DNA of 64,000 nt from the NCBI RefSeq assembly GCF_019397265.1, contig NZ_CP068985.1:3204501-3268500 (forward strand), written 5' to 3'. Of this stretch, positions 15,361-26,654 are shown piece after piece. The position numbers and the translations under genes are program-made. Positions within the stretch are counted from its first letter, which is position 1; each line of letters starts with the position of its first letter. The DNA comes from Nonomuraea coxensis DSM 45129. Lineage in GTDB: Bacteria; Actinomycetota; Actinomycetes; Streptosporangiales; Streptosporangiaceae. A model generated the notes under the pieces. That model worked only from the letters and a program-made list of their open reading frames with translations. It was not told where the DNA came from and made no database searches.

Positions 15361-16667
15361 CGCCGCTCGACCTCGTGGTCCGCTCCCGCAGGACCGTCAC
15401 GCCGGACGGGGAGCGGCCCGCCGCGGTGGCCGTACGGGGGGAGCGGATCGAGGCCCTGCACCCCTACGACGCGCCGCTCGCCGCCGCCGAGGACGTCGAC
15501 CTGCGCGACCTCGCGTTGCTGCCCGGCCTGGTGGACACGCACGTCCACGTGAACGAGCCCGGCCGCACCCACTGGGAGGGGTTCGCCTCGGCGACCAGGG
15601 CGGCGGCCGCCGGCGGCGTCACGACGATCGCCGACATGCCGCTCAACGCGCTGCCGCCCACGGTCAGCGTGGCCGCGCTGGAGGCCAAGCTCGCCGCGGC
15701 GCGCGGGCAGTGCCACGTGGACGTCGGGTTCTGGGGCGGGGCGGTGCCGGGCAACGTCAAGGAGCTGCGCCCGCTGCGCGAGCGCGGCGTGCTCGGCTTC
15801 AAGTGCTTCATGTCGCCGTCGGGGGTGCCGGAGTTCCCGCCGCTGGCCGGCGGCGAGCTGCGGCGGGCGCTGGAGGAGGTCGCCGGGTTCGGCGGGCTCA
15901 TGGTGGTGCACGCCGAGGACCCGGAGCTGCTGGCCGAGCCGTCCGGGCCGACGTACGGGGAGTTCCTGGCCTCGCGGCCGGGGGCGGCCGAGCGCGCCGC
16001 CGTCCGCCGGCTCGTGGAGCTGGCCAGGGAGACCGGCGCGCGGGTGCACGTCCTGCACGTCTCCAGCGCCGCCTGCCTGGACGTGCTGGCGGCGGCGCGC
16101 GCCGAGGGCCTGCCGGTCACCGCCGAGACCTGCCCGCACTACCTGACGCTGGAGGCCGAACGGGTGCCCGAGGGGGCGACCGCGTTCAAGTGCTGCCCGC
16201 CGATCCGCTCGGCGGCCAACCGCGACCTGCTGTGGCAGGGGCTGGCCGCGGGGACGCTGAGCTGCGTGGTCTCCGACCACTCGCCGTCCACCGCCGACCT
16301 CAAGGTGCCCGACTTCGCCGCGGCCTGGGGCGGGATCGCCTCGCTGCAGCTCGGCCTGTCCGCCGTGTGGACGGAGGCGGCCCGCCGGGGGCACCGGCTC
16401 GCCGACGTGGCCCGCTGGATGGCCGCCGCCCCGGCCGCGCTGGCCGGTCTTCCGGGCAAGGGCGCGATCGCGCCGGGCAACGACGCCGACCTCGTCGCCT
16501 TCGACCCGGCCGCCGACCGCCCCGTGGACGCCGCCCGCCTGCACCACAAGAACCCGGTCACCCCCTACCACGGGCAGGTGCTCAAGGGCGCGGTGCTGAC
16601 CACCTGGCTACGCGGCCGCCCCGTGGACGGCGAACCGCACGGAAGATTCCTCCTGGGAGAGCGCTAG
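15357..16667 (+). CDS. allB: Allantoinase
   Basis: Zinc amidohydrolase opening allantoin to allantoate. 436 residues. Metal and active-site motifs are [51 protein letters not shown] (the Lys is the carboxylated metal bridge), [23 protein letters not shown] and VSDHSPST. These specify allantoinase rather than dihydroorotase or dihydropyrimidinase; the window's pyrC is separate. It overlaps glycerate kinase (ATGA) and its stop is immediately followed by allantoicase. Confidence 0.95.
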   Translation: MTPLDLVVRSRRTVTPDGERPAAVAVRGERIEALHPYDAPLAAAEDVDLRDLALLPGLVDTHVHVNEPGRTHWEGFASATRAAAAGGVTTIADMPLNALPPTVSVAALEAKLAAARGQCHVDVGFWGGAVPGNVKELRPLRERGVLGFKCFMSPSGVPEFPPLAGGELRRALEEVAGFGGLMVVHAEDPELLAEPSGPTYGEFLASRPGAAERAAVRRLVELARETGARVHVLHVSSAACLDVLAAARAEGLPVTAETCPHYLTLEAERVPEGATAFKCCPPIRSAANRDLLWQGLAAGTLSCVVSDHSPSTADLKVPDFAAAWGGIASLQLGLSAVWTEAARRGHRLADVARWMAAAPAALAGLPGKGAIAPGNDADLVAFDPAADRPVDAARLHHKNPVTPYHGQVLKGAVLTTWLRGRPVDGEPHGRFLLGER

Positions 16668-17627
16668 ATGCCCTGCTTCACCACGTTGCCCGATCTCGCC
16701 CTGCGCACCCTCGGCGGGTCGGTCGTGGCCGCCAGCGACGAGTCGTTCGCCGAGAAGGAGAGCCTCGTCCGGCCCGGACGGCCCGGCTTCCGCGCCGGGA
16801 CCTTCGGGCCCAAGGGGCAGGTGTACGACGGCTGGGAGACCCGCCGCCGGCGCGCGCCCGGCCACGACTGGGCGCTGGTCCGGCTCGGCGTGCCCGGGAT
16901 GATCCGCGGCGTGGTGATCGACACCGCCTGGTTCAAGGGCAACTACCCGCCGTACGCCGCCGTCGCGGCCACCCGCGTCGAGGGCCACCCGTCGCCTGAC
17001 GAGCTGCTGGCGGCCCCGTGGACGGAGATCGTGCCCCGGGCCGGGCTGAAGGGCGACGCCGAGCACCCCTTCGAGGTCGCGGGCGGGTTCCACGCCACGC
17101 ACGTACGGCTCGACATCTTCCCCGACGGCGGCGTGGCCCGCCTGCGCGTGCACGGCGAGCCCCGCCCCGACCTGTCGGTGTACGACGGCCTCGGCCTCGA
17201 CCTGGCCGCCCTCGCCAACGGCGGCGCCGTCACCGCCTGCTCCGACGACTTCTACTCCGCCCCCCACAACGTCATCGCCCCCGGCCTGGCCCGTCACCAG
17301 GCGGAGGGCTGGGAGACCGCGCGGCGGCGCGACGGCGGCAACGACTGGCTGATCATCCGGCTGGCCGGGCGCGGCACGCCCGCGCTGGCCGAGATCGACA
17401 CCACCAACCTGCTCTTCAACGCCCCCGCCGCGGTCACCCTCACCGGTTACGACGGCGAGCCCGGGACGGCCGCGCCCGTCGAGCTGCTGCCGCGCACCCG
17501 CCTGCAGCCGGACACCCCGCACCGCTTCCGCCTGGCGGCGGCCACGCCGGTCACCCACGTGCGCGTGGACATCCACCCGGACGGCGGCCTCGCGAGGGTC
17601 CGCCTCCACGGACACCTGACGCCCTGA
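16668..17627 (+). CDS. alc: Allantoicase
   Basis: Allantoate amidinohydrolase yielding ureidoglycolate and urea. 319 residues made of two repeated allantoicase domains: DESFAEKESLVRP, GQVYDGWETRRRR, WALVRLGVPGMIRGVVIDTAWFKGNYPP in the first half, and DDFYSAPHNVIAPG, EGWETARRR, WLIIRLAGRGTPALAEIDTTNL in the second. ATG 16668 directly abuts the allB stop. It is the last gene of the glxK-allB-alc operon and converges on the kinase gene. No ureidoglycolate lyase or urease genes are in the window. Confidence 0.95.
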   Translation: MPCFTTLPDLALRTLGGSVVAASDESFAEKESLVRPGRPGFRAGTFGPKGQVYDGWETRRRRAPGHDWALVRLGVPGMIRGVVIDTAWFKGNYPPYAAVAATRVEGHPSPDELLAAPWTEIVPRAGLKGDAEHPFEVAGGFHATHVRLDIFPDGGVARLRVHGEPRPDLSVYDGLGLDLAALANGGAVTACSDDFYSAPHNVIAPGLARHQAEGWETARRRDGGNDWLIIRLAGRGTPALAEIDTTNLLFNAPAAVTLTGYDGEPGTAAPVELLPRTRLQPDTPHRFRLAAATPVTHVRVDIHPDGGLARVRLHGHLTP

Positions 17628-17682
17628 CCGCGGTGGCCGTCCGGCTGCCGAGCGTCCCGGCCGCCGTCCCGCCGGCCGGGGG

Positions 17683-19812
17683 TCACTGCCAGAGGTGGAC
17701 GGTGGACCCGGCCGGGCGCTCGCTGTTGGGCAGCGGGCGCTGGAACTGCACCACGCCGCGGTTGCCCAGCCGGTGGACCTGCACCTTGAAGCCCTGCGCC
17801 TCCAGGTCGCGGCGGGCGTCGTTGACGTTCTTGCCGATCACCTGGGGGACGAGGGCGAGCTGCTGGTCGTCGCGGGCCTGGGCGTCGCCCTGGCCGAACC
17901 ACTGCCAGAAGTCGGTCTGGCAGCGCGCCACCGTGACCATCACCTGCGCGCCCCCGTCGACCTCGGACTTGGCCTTCGGCACCTGGGCGATGACCGTGCA
18001 CGGCTCGGCGTCGTCGTCCACCTCCTGGACCTGCACCTGGAAGCCCTGCTGCCCGAGGTAGGCGGCGGCCTCGTCCTTCGGCATGCCGCTGACGTCGGGC
18101 ATCACCAGGCCGGCGCTGACGAAGATGTCGACCCGCGCGCCCTCCTTGACCTTCTCGCCCACCTGCGGCGAGGAGCGGATCACCTTGTCGCGCTCGACCT
18201 GCGTGTTGGGCAGGCGCTTCACCGAGCCCGGGGTGAGCCCCTCCTTGGCGAGCGCGGCGCGGGCGTCGTTGCCGGTCATGCCGGTGACGTTGGGCACGAC
18301 CACGCGCTTGGGGCCGAGCGAGGGCGTCAGCGTGATCGTGCTGCCCTGCTCGACCTCGGTGCCGGCGACCGGCTCCATGGCCAGCACCAGGCCCTCGGCG
18401 GTCTTCTCGGAGTACTGGCCAGGAGCCGTCTTGACCTTGAAACCGCCGTTGACCGCGCTCTGCTCGGCCAGCACCATGTTCTTGCCGACCAGGCTGGGCA
18501 CCCGGACGTAGTCGGGCTGGGCGAAGAACCACCCGGTCAGCGCGATGGCGACGACCATGACGGCGGCCAGCCCCACCAGGAACCAGTTGGGCCGGAACCC
18601 GCGCCGCCGCGACGGCTCGGGCACCTCGACGCGCGGCTGGATGAGCGTGTGCGCGGGGGCGTCCTGCGGCATCGACGGGGCCGCGTGCACGGCCGTGCGG
18701 TCGTTGGGCTGGGACGGCGGCTGCGGGCGGAACCGCGCCCCTGACCCGGCCATCGGGCCCGGCATCGCCCCGGACACGGCGCCGGACATCGGGCCGGACA
18801 TCGGGCCGGACAGCTGGCCCGGCATCGCGCCGGAGACCGTCTGAGCCCCTGAGCCCGCCGCGGCGCCCGGGCCCGTCATCGCGCCCGAGCCGGGGAACGG
18901 CACCGGGCCTGAACCCGGCGCCCGCCCGTACGGCTGCGCCTGCGGCGTCGGCGGGATCGTGGTGCGCGGCAGCATGCGGTGCGCGTCGACCGCCGCCACC
19001 AGCAGGGCCGTGGCGTCCTTGGGCCGGTCGTGCGGCTCGCGCGCGGTCGCCTGCGCCACCAGCGTGTCGATCAGCGGCGGCACGTCGGGCACCAGCGCCG
19101 ACGGCGGCGGCACCGTGTCGTGCACGTGCCGGTAGGCGACCGACATCGGTGTCTCGCCGTCGTAGGGCTGCTGCCCGGTCACCAGCTCGAACAGCATGAT
19201 GCCGGCCGCGTAGACGTCGCTGCGCACGTCGGCCGCGCCCGTGAGCACCTGCTCGGGCGCCATGTAGCCGATCGTGCCGATCATCACGCCGGTGCGCGTC
19301 TGGTTGGTCGCCTCGATGGCCTTGGCCAGGCCGAAGTCCACGACCTTGACCCGCCCGTCGTCGGTCATCAGGACGTTTTCCGGCTTGACGTCGCGGTGCA
19401 CCATGCCGGCCTGGTGGGCGGCGCCGAGGGCGGCCAGCACCGGGATCAGGATCTCCAGCGCCTCGCGGGCGGGCAGCCGGCCGCGCTCGCGCAGGACGTC
19501 GCGGAGCGTGCGGCCCGGCACGTACTCCATCGACAGGTAGACGACGTCGTTGTCGGTGCCCTGGTCGAAGACGTGCACGACGTTGGGATGGGAGAGACTG
19601 GCCACCGACTTCGCCTCGCCGATGAACCTCCTGACGAACGCGGGGTCCTCGGCGAGCGAGCGGTGCATGACCTTCAGCGCGACGGTCCGGTCCAGCCGGA
19701 CGTCGAGCGCCAGGTAGACGGTCGCCATACCGCCCCGGGCGATCCGGCTCTCGATGCGATAGCGTCCATCGAGGAGCCGCCCGACCAGAGGGTCCGCAGT
19801 CGTCGTATCCAC
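17683..19812 (-). CDS. PASTA-domain Ser/Thr protein kinase (PknL/PknB-like)
   Basis: 709-residue membrane kinase. The catalytic domain covers about 15-275: ARGGMATVY, Lys47, HRDVKPEN with catalytic Asp141, DFG at 159-161 and MAPEQ. A Pro/Gly-rich juxtamembrane linker (280-400) holds short repeats around GPMSG. One membrane helix (about 410-431) precedes four extracellular PASTA repeats (433-709), which bind peptidoglycan or muropeptides in relatives. Start GTG 19812. Gene order (Rv2175c-like protein, polyprenyl synthase and metF nearby) points to the PknL lineage rather than the pknA/pknB division cluster. Confidence 0.94.
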   Translation of the reverse strand: MDTTTADPLVGRLLDGRYRIESRIARGGMATVYLALDVRLDRTVALKVMHRSLAEDPAFVRRFIGEAKSVASLSHPNVVHVFDQGTDNDVVYLSMEYVPGRTLRDVLRERGRLPAREALEILIPVLAALGAAHQAGMVHRDVKPENVLMTDDGRVKVVDFGLAKAIEATNQTRTGVMIGTIGYMAPEQVLTGAADVRSDVYAAGIMLFELVTGQQPYDGETPMSVAYRHVHDTVPPPSALVPDVPPLIDTLVAQATAREPHDRPKDATALLVAAVDAHRMLPRTTIPPTPQAQPYGRAPGSGPVPFPGSGAMTGPGAAAGSGAQTVSGAMPGQLSGPMSGPMSGAVSGAMPGPMAGSGARFRPQPPSQPNDRTAVHAAPSMPQDAPAHTLIQPRVEVPEPSRRRGFRPNWFLVGLAAVMVVAIALTGWFFAQPDYVRVPSLVGKNMVLAEQSAVNGGFKVKTAPGQYSEKTAEGLVLAMEPVAGTEVEQGSTITLTPSLGPKRVVVPNVTGMTGNDARAALAKEGLTPGSVKRLPNTQVERDKVIRSSPQVGEKVKEGARVDIFVSAGLVMPDVSGMPKDEAAAYLGQQGFQVQVQEVDDDAEPCTVIAQVPKAKSEVDGGAQVMVTVARCQTDFWQWFGQGDAQARDDQQLALVPQVIGKNVNDARRDLEAQGFKVQVHRLGNRGVVQFQRPLPNSERPAGSTVHLWQ

Positions 19813-19891
19813 CCGGCTGAGTTTACGGGCGTTTTGGCACCGGCAGGGCCCAGCCGCCCGAAACCGATGCCGAGCCGTGCCCCCTGGAACG

Positions 19892-19916
19892 CGCCGGAGC
19901 CCCGCGAGCTCCGGCG
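19892..19916 (-). terminator. Hairpin after thiG
   Basis: A 9-bp perfect stem (CGCCGGAGC / GCTCCGGCG) around a 7-nt loop, about 50 nt past the thiG stop on the minus strand. It is followed upstream of the kinase gene by no obvious T-run. A likely intrinsic terminator separating thiG from the kinase gene. Confidence 0.5.
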
Positions 19917-19919
19917 TGC

Positions 19920-19946
19920 CCCGCGCGTCCCGCGCGTCCCGCGCGT
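19920..19946. repeat. Triple 9-bp direct repeat
   Basis: Three copies of a 9-bp GCGCGTCCC-type unit in the thiG-kinase spacer, the last degenerate (GCGCGTCAG). Probably a slippage repeat; no function is apparent. Confidence 0.7.
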
Positions 19947-19964
19947 CAGGAGGTCACGGGGGAG

Positions 19965-20909
<945 letters not shown>

Positions 20910-20913
<4 letters not shown>

Positions 20914-22031
20914 GCGATCTCTCCAAATCTCGCCGGCGAGCACAACGCCGCCGGCCCGCCCTCCTCGCCGCCCGCCTCCCCGGCCACCAGGGCCGCCGTG
21001 AGGGGCGCGAGCAGCACACCGCCCCGGTGGTGGCCGGTGGCGAGCACCAGCCCGTCACCCGCCGGCCCGACGATCGGCACGTTGTCCGGCGTGCCGGGGC
21101 GCAGGCCCGCCACCACGTCGGCCAGCTCCAGCTCGGTCACGCCCGGCACCAGCTCCCTGGCGTCGCGCAGCAGCTCGTACAGGCCGCCCGCGGTCACCCG
21201 GGTGTCGAAGCCCAGCTCCTCCTGGGTCGCGCCGACCACCAGCTCGCCGTCGCCCCGGGGGACGAGGTAGACGGACGAGCCGTGCACGGAGCCGCGTACG
21301 CACCGGGTCAGCAGCGGCTGCGGCGAGCGCAGGCGCAGGATCTGCCCCTTGACCGGCCGCACCGGCACCCCGGCCAGCCCGGCGCTCCAGGCCCCGGCCG
21401 CCAGCACCACCGTCGTGGCCGCAAGCTCCGCGCCCCCCTCCAGCCGCACCCCCACGACCCGCCCAGCAGCCCCGTCCTCGCGCAGCAGCTCGGTGACCCG
21501 GGTGCGGACGATCGGCACGGCCCGCCGTTCCAGTGCGGTCAGCAGCGCCGCCGTCACGCGGCGCGGGTCCACCCAGGCGTCCCCGGAGGCCAGCAGGCCG
21601 CCGCGCACCGACGGCGCCAGCATGGGCTCCAGGCGGCGGCACTCGCGCCCGGTCAGCCGCTCCACCGGCAGCCCCAGCTTGTCCATGAACGCGGCCAGCT
21701 CGTCCAGCGCCGCGAGGTCGTCGGCCCCGAACGCCACGTCGAGCGTGCCCTCGGCGCGCAGGTCCACCCCGCCCGCCCCCTCGGGCAGCCCCGCGTCGGC
21801 GGCCAGCTCGGCGGCGAAGGCCGGCCAGCGGCGCAGCGACGCGAGCCCGAGCCGCAGCAGCGGCTCCTCGGTGTAGGTCACCTCGCTGACCGGCGCCAGC
21901 ATGCCCGCCGCCGCGTGCGAAGCCCCGCCCGCGGGATCGGGGTCGACCACGGTGACCGGCCGCCCCGCCCGCGCCAGCCGCCACGCGACCGACAGCCCGA
22001 CGATCCCGCCGCCGACGATGACCTCCACCAT
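20910..22031 (-). CDS. thiO: Glycine oxidase ThiO
   Basis: FAD enzyme making dehydroglycine (iminoacetate) from glycine with O2, for the thiazole ring in aerobic bacteria. 373 residues: N-terminal Rossmann motif VGGGIVGLSVAWRLARAG, SHAAAGMLAPVSE after it, GDAWVDPRRVTAALL, VLAAGAWSAGL and the C-terminal GLRPGTPDNVPIVGP...ATGHHRGGVLLAP. ATG 22031 lies directly behind the riboswitch, whose last conserved segment GGGAG doubles as the Shine-Dalgarno sequence. Confidence 0.95.
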
Positions 22032-22033
22032 GC

Positions 22034-22130
22034 GCTCCCTTCGCCGGCATGATCCGGATCAGGTGTCTTGCGGTCGAAGGCCCGACGCAGCCTTCCTCTC
22101 AGCCCGGTCACGGCCGGACTCCCGCGCGTC
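22034..22130 (-). ncRNA. TPP (THI-box) riboswitch controlling thiOSG
   Basis: Minus-strand leader with the conserved TPP aptamer elements: GCTGAGAGG, then CACCTGATCCGGATCATGCC, then GGCGAAGGGAG, closed by CGCGCGGGAGTC at the 5' end. These match the pyrimidine- and pyrophosphate-binding arms. The 3' GGGAG of the aptamer is 4-5 nt from the thiO ATG and acts as its ribosome site, so ligand binding should block translation directly; no separate terminator is seen. Confidence 0.95.
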
Positions 22131-22204
22131 TTACGCCCCCACCCTACGACGTCCCCGGCGGCTCCAGGCACGACCCCCTTCGCCGCCGGGCCCCGTACCC
22201 GTCT

Positions 22205-23380
22205 ATGGTCTTGGTCGTGGACCATGTCGTGGTGGTGGGAGCGGGCCTGGCCGGCGTACGCACGGTCGAGGCGCTGCGCGGGCGCGGATTCGGCGGCAGG
22301 ATCACCCTCGTCGGGCGGGAACGCCACCGCCCCTACGATCGCCCGCCCCTGACCAAGAGCGTGCTGCTCGGCGAGTCCGACACGACGTTCGTCGACACCG
22401 ACCTCGCCGCGCTGCGCGTCGCCTTCCGACCCGGGGTGTCCGCCACCGCGCTGCGGCCGGGCGCCGTCGAGACCACCGAGGGCGAGCTCCGCTTCGACGG
22501 GCTGGTCATCGCCACCGGCGCCGACCCGGTCCGGCTGCCCGGAGACGGCCCCCAGCACGTCCTGCGCACCCTCGACGACGCCCACGAGCTGCGCGCCGCG
22601 CTCGTCCCCGGCGCCCGCGTCGTGGTCGTCGGCGCGGGCTGGGTGGGAGCCGAGGTGGCCACGGCCGCCCGCCGCGCCGGCTGCGTGGTCACGGTGGTCG
22701 AGGCCGGCCCCGCGCCGCTCGCCCTCGCCGTCGGCGCGGAGATCGGCGCCCGCACCGCACGCTGGTACGACGGCATCGACCTGCGTCTCGGCGCCATGGT
22801 CCACTCCGTCGAGGAGGGCGGCGTCGAGCTGGTCGGCGGCGAGTTCCTGGACGCGCACGTGGTCGTCGCCGGCATCGGCGTGCGCCCGGCCGTCCAGTGG
22901 CTGGCCGACGCCGACCTCGACCTGCACAACGGCGTCGTCGTGGACGAGCACCTGCGCGCCTCGCTGCCCGGCACGGTCGCGGTGGGCGACTGCGCCGCCT
23001 GGTGGTCGCGCCGCTTCCAGGACCGGCTGCGGGTCGAGCACTGGGACACCGCGCTCAACGCCCCCGAGGTCGCCGCCGCGAGCCTGCTCGGCGAGGACGC
23101 CGTCTACGACCCGGTCCCCTACTTCTGGTCGGAGCAGTTCGGGCACATGGTCCAGTACGCCGGCCACCACCCCGCGGGCGAGCGGCTGCTCTACCGCGGC
23201 GGCCCCGAGGGCAAGTGGTCCGCCGTATGGCTGAGGGGCGACGACACTCTCGCCGCCGTGTTCGCCGTGGACCGGCCGCGAGACCTCGTCCAGGGCCGCC
23301 GTATCATCGGCGCGGGCTCCCGGCTGGACGCGGAACGCCTGGTAGATCCAGAAGTACCCCTACGGGATTGTGTTGTTTGA
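22205..23380 (+). CDS. FAD/NAD(P)-dependent oxidoreductase, ferredoxin-reductase type
   Basis: 391-residue flavoprotein with two Rossmann motifs, VVVVGAGLAGVRTVEALR (FAD) near the N-terminus and VVVVGAGWVGAEVATAARRAG (NAD(P)H) mid-sequence. It also has YDRPPLTKSVLLG, ATGADPVRLPG, GDCAAWW and a C-terminal reductase domain with FWSEQFGHMVQYAG. The pattern matches putidaredoxin/rhodocoxin-type ferredoxin reductases, so it could serve the P450-ferredoxin pair 7 kb away, though that is speculative. Start ATG 22205 (GTG 22217 is the alternative); no ribosome site is seen, so the message may be leaderless. Divergent from thiO. Confidence 0.87.
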   Translation: MVLVVDHVVVVGAGLAGVRTVEALRGRGFGGRITLVGRERHRPYDRPPLTKSVLLGESDTTFVDTDLAALRVAFRPGVSATALRPGAVETTEGELRFDGLVIATGADPVRLPGDGPQHVLRTLDDAHELRAALVPGARVVVVGAGWVGAEVATAARRAGCVVTVVEAGPAPLALAVGAEIGARTARWYDGIDLRLGAMVHSVEEGGVELVGGEFLDAHVVVAGIGVRPAVQWLADADLDLHNGVVVDEHLRASLPGTVAVGDCAAWWSRRFQDRLRVEHWDTALNAPEVAAASLLGEDAVYDPVPYFWSEQFGHMVQYAGHHPAGERLLYRGGPEGKWSAVWLRGDDTLAAVFAVDRPRDLVQGRRIIGAGSRLDAERLVDPEVPLRDCVV

Positions 23381-23410
23381 GCAAGCACGGCATGTGGTAG
23401 TTGTGGTTCC

Positions 23411-23788
23411 GTGACGCTTTATGTTGCACAGATCGACCGGGAGACCGACCAGCTCGTCAGCGAGTGGCTCACGCTCCCCGAAGTGGCCAAGCGCCTGGAT
23501 CTCCCGATCGGGCGGGCCAAGCAGCTCCTCAAGGATCACAAGCTCCTCGGCGTCCGCCGGGAGGGCGGCGGGTCCCCACAGGTGCCCGCGGTGTTCCTCG
23601 ACGGGAAGGACGTGATGAAGGGCCTGCCGGGCACCCTGACCGTGCTGCGGGACGCCGGCTACGACGACGCCGAGTCCCTGCGCTGGCTCTTCACCCCCGA
23701 CGACTCCCTGCCAGGCTCGCCCGTCGAGGCGATCAGGGCCGGCCGTCACACCGAGGTCAAGCGGCGTGCCCAAGCCCTCGCTTTCTGA
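23411..23788 (+). CDS. Rv2175c-like winged-helix DNA-binding protein
   Basis: 125-residue protein resembling M. tuberculosis Rv2175c, a DNA-binding substrate of the kinase PknL. The N-terminal helix-turn-helix reads [32 protein letters not shown], followed by [45 protein letters not shown], the family's C-terminal region. Several Thr/Ser residues lie in the first 15 positions, where the mycobacterial homologue is phosphorylated. Start GTG 23411. It overlaps thiE by 23 bp and lies 3.6 kb from the PASTA kinase, so the pair is kept in the same neighbourhood. Confidence 0.88.
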   Translation: MTLYVAQIDRETDQLVSEWLTLPEVAKRLDLPIGRAKQLLKDHKLLGVRREGGGSPQVPAVFLDGKDVMKGLPGTLTVLRDAGYDDAESLRWLFTPDDSLPGSPVEAIRAGRHTEVKRRAQALAF

Positions 23789-24404
23789 CGCCCGCCTCTA
23801 TCTCTGCACCGACGGCCGCCGCGACCGCGGCGACCTGGCGCAGTTCCTCGACACGGTGCTGGCGGGCGGCGTGGACATCATCCAGCTGCGGGAGAAGGGA
23901 CTGGAGGCCCGCGAAGAACTCGCCCTCCTCGACGTCTTCCGCGACGCCTGCGACCGGCACGGCAAACTGCTGGCGGTCAACGACCGGGCGGACATCGCCT
24001 ACGCCGCCCGGCCCGACGTGCTCCACCTGGGGCAGGACGACCTTCCGTTGACGGTCGCGCGAGAGATACTCGGCGACGACTTCGTCATCGGACGGTCCAC
24101 CCACTCCGCCGCCGAGGCTTCCGCCGCGGCCGTGGAGGAGGGCGTCGACTACTTCTGCTGCGGGCCCGTCTGGCCCACGCCGACCAAGCCGGGCCGCCCG
24201 GCCCCCGGCCCGTCGCTGCTGCGGCACGCGGCGTCGCTGGGCGAGGCGCGGCCGTGGTTCGGCATCGGCGGCATCGACCTCGGCAACCTCGACGAGGTCC
24301 TGTCGTACGGCGTGCGCCGGGTCGTCGTCGTGCGCGCCATCACCGAGGCCGACGATCCCGGCGCGGCGGCGGCGGAGTTCGCCAAGCGCCTCGCCGCGGC
24401 CTGA
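23766..24404 (+). CDS. thiE: Thiamine phosphate synthase
   Basis: Couples HMP-pyrophosphate with thiazole phosphate to give thiamine phosphate. 212 residues, TIM barrel, with [65 protein letters not shown] and [18 protein letters not shown]. The motif VWPTPTKPG is the usual pyrophosphate-binding loop. Start GTG 23766 lies inside the end of the Rv2175c-like gene, which implies translational coupling. Unlike thiOSG it has no riboswitch of its own; it converges on the polyprenyl synthase gene. Confidence 0.95.
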   Translation: MPKPSLSDARLYLCTDGRRDRGDLAQFLDTVLAGGVDIIQLREKGLEAREELALLDVFRDACDRHGKLLAVNDRADIAYAARPDVLHLGQDDLPLTVAREILGDDFVIGRSTHSAAEASAAAVEEGVDYFCCGPVWPTPTKPGRPAPGPSLLRHAASLGEARPWFGIGGIDLGNLDEVLSYGVRRVVVVRAITEADDPGAAAAEFAKRLAAA

Positions 24405-24421
24405 CCGACCATCCGACCCTC

Positions 24422-24451
24422 GCGCCGCCCCACCGTCCGGTGGGGCGGCGC
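24422..24451. terminator. Bidirectional terminator between thiE and polyprenyl synthase
   Basis: A perfect 13-bp stem (GCGCCGCCCCACC / GGTGGGGCGGCGC) closes a GTCC tetraloop, 18 bp after the thiE stop and between convergent genes. Confidence 0.75.
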
Positions 24452-24534
24452 TCCCATGCCGGGAGCGGAAAAGGCCCGGCGGCCGGTAAGGCGGCGCGGG
24501 GCGTGGCCGGTCGAGTGGCGCGGGGTGTGGCCGG

Positions 24535-25602
24535 TCAGGTGGTGCGGGAGGTGGCGGCGATCGCGAGGTCCTTCAGGGCCGCCCGCGCCTCCTCCGTGAC
24601 CGGGGCCCGGCCGAGCGCGTCCAGCGCCTCGCCGAGGTAGTCGCCGATCAGGTCCTCGCAGGCGCTCAGCGCGCCGGTGCCCTCGATGACGCCGCGCAGC
24701 GTGGTGACGCCGTCCTCGTCGAGCCCGGGGTCGCCGAGCAGGCGGCGCACGGTCGCGGCCTCGCCGGGGGAGGCGGCGGCGAGCGTACGGGCCACGAGCA
24801 TGGTGCGCTTGCCCTCGCGCAGGTCGTCGCCCGCCGGCTTGCCGGTCTGCGCCGGGTCGCCGAAGACGCCGAGGATGTCGTCGCGGAGCTGGAAGGCGAT
24901 GCCGACCCGCCGCCCGTAGCCGGTGCACAGCTCGTCCATCCAGGGCGCGAGCTCGCGGGCGGCCAGCGCGAGACCGAGCCGCAGCGGCTGCTCGACGGAG
25001 TACTTGCCGCTCTTGTAGAGGGCCACCCGCAGCGCCGAGTCGAAGGTGTTCTCGCCGTGGGCCTGCTCCAGCAGGTCGAGGTACTGGCCGCACATCAGCT
25101 CGGTGCGCATGTGGTCGTGCACGGGCTGGGCCGCCTCCAGCGACTCGCGGGGCAGCCCGCTGGTGCGCCACATCTCGCCCGACCAGATCAGCAGCAGGTT
25201 GCCCAGCAGGATCGCGGCGCCCTCGCCGAACTGCGGGGCGGAGCCGTGCCAGCCCTCCTTCTCGTGCAGCGCCTCGAAGCGGCGGTGCGCCGCCGGCATG
25301 CCCCTGCGCAGGTCGCTCTTGTCCATCACGTCGTCGTGCACGAGCGCGCTGGCCTGCAGCAGCTCAAGGGAGGCGGCCGCGGTGAAGATGCCGGGGCCGT
25401 CCGCGCCGCCCGCGCCGCGCCACCCCCAGTAGCAGAACGCGGGCCGCAGCCGCTTGCCGCCGGCCAGCAGGTCCTCGGCGGCCGTGCGGAGCGGCTGGAA
25501 GTCGGGGTCACCGGAGGCGGGGAGCTGGCGTTCGACGAAGGCGCCCAGGGCACGCTCAACCCGCGTGCGCAGGACGTCCATGCTCGCGGCGTCACTGGTC
25601 AT
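24535..25602 (-). CDS. Polyprenyl (geranylgeranyl-type) diphosphate synthase
   Basis: 355-residue all-helical trans-prenyltransferase elongating isoprenoid diphosphates with IPP. The first Asp-rich motif is in [17 protein letters not shown] (DDxxD) and the second in [20 protein letters not shown] (DDxxG variant common in actinomycete enzymes). [14 protein letters not shown] near the N-terminus binds IPP, and [14 protein letters not shown] is also conserved. Small residues before the first motif suggest a C15-C20 or longer product, which cannot be fixed from sequence. ATG 25602 is chosen; upstream in-frame sequence is not family-like. Divergent from metF, as idsA2 is in mycobacteria. Confidence 0.9.
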   Translation of the reverse strand: MTSDAASMDVLRTRVERALGAFVERQLPASGDPDFQPLRTAAEDLLAGGKRLRPAFCYWGWRGAGGADGPGIFTAAASLELLQASALVHDDVMDKSDLRRGMPAAHRRFEALHEKEGWHGSAPQFGEGAAILLGNLLLIWSGEMWRTSGLPRESLEAAQPVHDHMRTELMCGQYLDLLEQAHGENTFDSALRVALYKSGKYSVEQPLRLGLALAARELAPWMDELCTGYGRRVGIAFQLRDDILGVFGDPAQTGKPAGDDLREGKRTMLVARTLAAASPGEAATVRRLLGDPGLDEDGVTTLRGVIEGTGALSACEDLIGDYLGEALDALGRAPVTEEARAALKDLAIAATSRTT

Positions 25603-25708
25603 GACACCGAGACTAGTGGCCGCTTCGAGCGCTTCCGATCGGGACGTGGCCGAGCGGGGGCGATCCGCGGCCTCGGCGCGCGCCGCCGCTGCCTGTAGCC
25701 TGGTGGGC

Positions 25709-26629
25709 ATGGCCCTTGGTCGACCCTCCGTCCTGCCGGGACGTGTCCCCACCGTCCGCGAGATGCTCGCCTCCGGCAAACGCACGTTCTCGTTCGAGTT
25801 CTTCCCGCCGAAGACCGACGAGGGCGAGCGGCAGCTGTGGAAGGCGATCAGGGAGCTGGAGTCGCTGCGGCCGACGTTCGTGTCGGTCACCTACGGCGCC
25901 GGCGGCTCCACCCGTGACCGCACGGTCGACATCGTCGAGCGCATCGCGCACGACACCACGCTGACCCCCGTGGCGCACTTCACCGCGGTCAACCACTCCG
26001 TCCGCGAGCTGCGCCACCTGGTGGGGCGCTTCGCGGACGCGGGGGTGCGCAACATCCTGGCCGTGCGCGGCGACCCGCCCGGCGACCCCACGGGGGAGTG
26101 GGTGCGGCACCCGGAGGGCGTGCTCTACGCCGAGGAGCTCGTACGCCTGGTCCGCCAGGCGGGCGAGTTCTGCGTGGGCGTGGCGGCCTTCCCGTACAAA
26201 CATCCGCGCTCGCCGTCCATCGAGGCCGACACCGAGCACTTCGTGCGCAAGTGCCGGGCCGGGGCCGACTACGCGATCACCCAGATGTTCTTCCAGGCCG
26301 ACGACTATCTGCGGCTGCGTGACAGGGTGGCGGCCGAGGGCTGCGACACGCCGATCATCCCGTGCATCATGCCGGTCACCCAGCTGAGCACGATCGCGCG
26401 TTCGGAGCAGTTGTCGGGGGCGCCGTTCCCCACGGACGTGGCGGCGCGTTTCGAGGCGGTCAAGGACGATCCCGCCGCGGTGCGGCGGCTCGGCATCGAG
26501 CACGGCGCCGAGCTGTGCCAGCGGCTGCTGGACGAGGGCGCGCCCGGCATCCACTTCATCACCTTCAACCGCTCCAGCGCCTCCCGTGAGGTGTTCCAGC
26601 GGCTGGAGCCGGCCTCGTCGCCCGCCTGA
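25709..26629 (+). CDS. metF: Methylenetetrahydrofolate reductase
   Basis: Reduces 5,10-methylene-THF to 5-methyl-THF for methionine synthesis. 306 residues, FAD-binding TIM barrel, with [96 protein letters not shown] and [14 protein letters not shown] 25709 has TAGCCT about 8 nt upstream but no ribosome site, so the message may start close to the start codon. The window also holds metK. Confidence 0.95.
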   Translation: MALGRPSVLPGRVPTVREMLASGKRTFSFEFFPPKTDEGERQLWKAIRELESLRPTFVSVTYGAGGSTRDRTVDIVERIAHDTTLTPVAHFTAVNHSVRELRHLVGRFADAGVRNILAVRGDPPGDPTGEWVRHPEGVLYAEELVRLVRQAGEFCVGVAAFPYKHPRSPSIEADTEHFVRKCRAGADYAITQMFFQADDYLRLRDRVAAEGCDTPIIPCIMPVTQLSTIARSEQLSGAPFPTDVAARFEAVKDDPAAVRRLGIEHGAELCQRLLDEGAPGIHFITFNRSSASREVFQRLEPASSPA

Positions 26630-26654
26630 GGCCCGCGTCAAGGCTCGTCCATGA

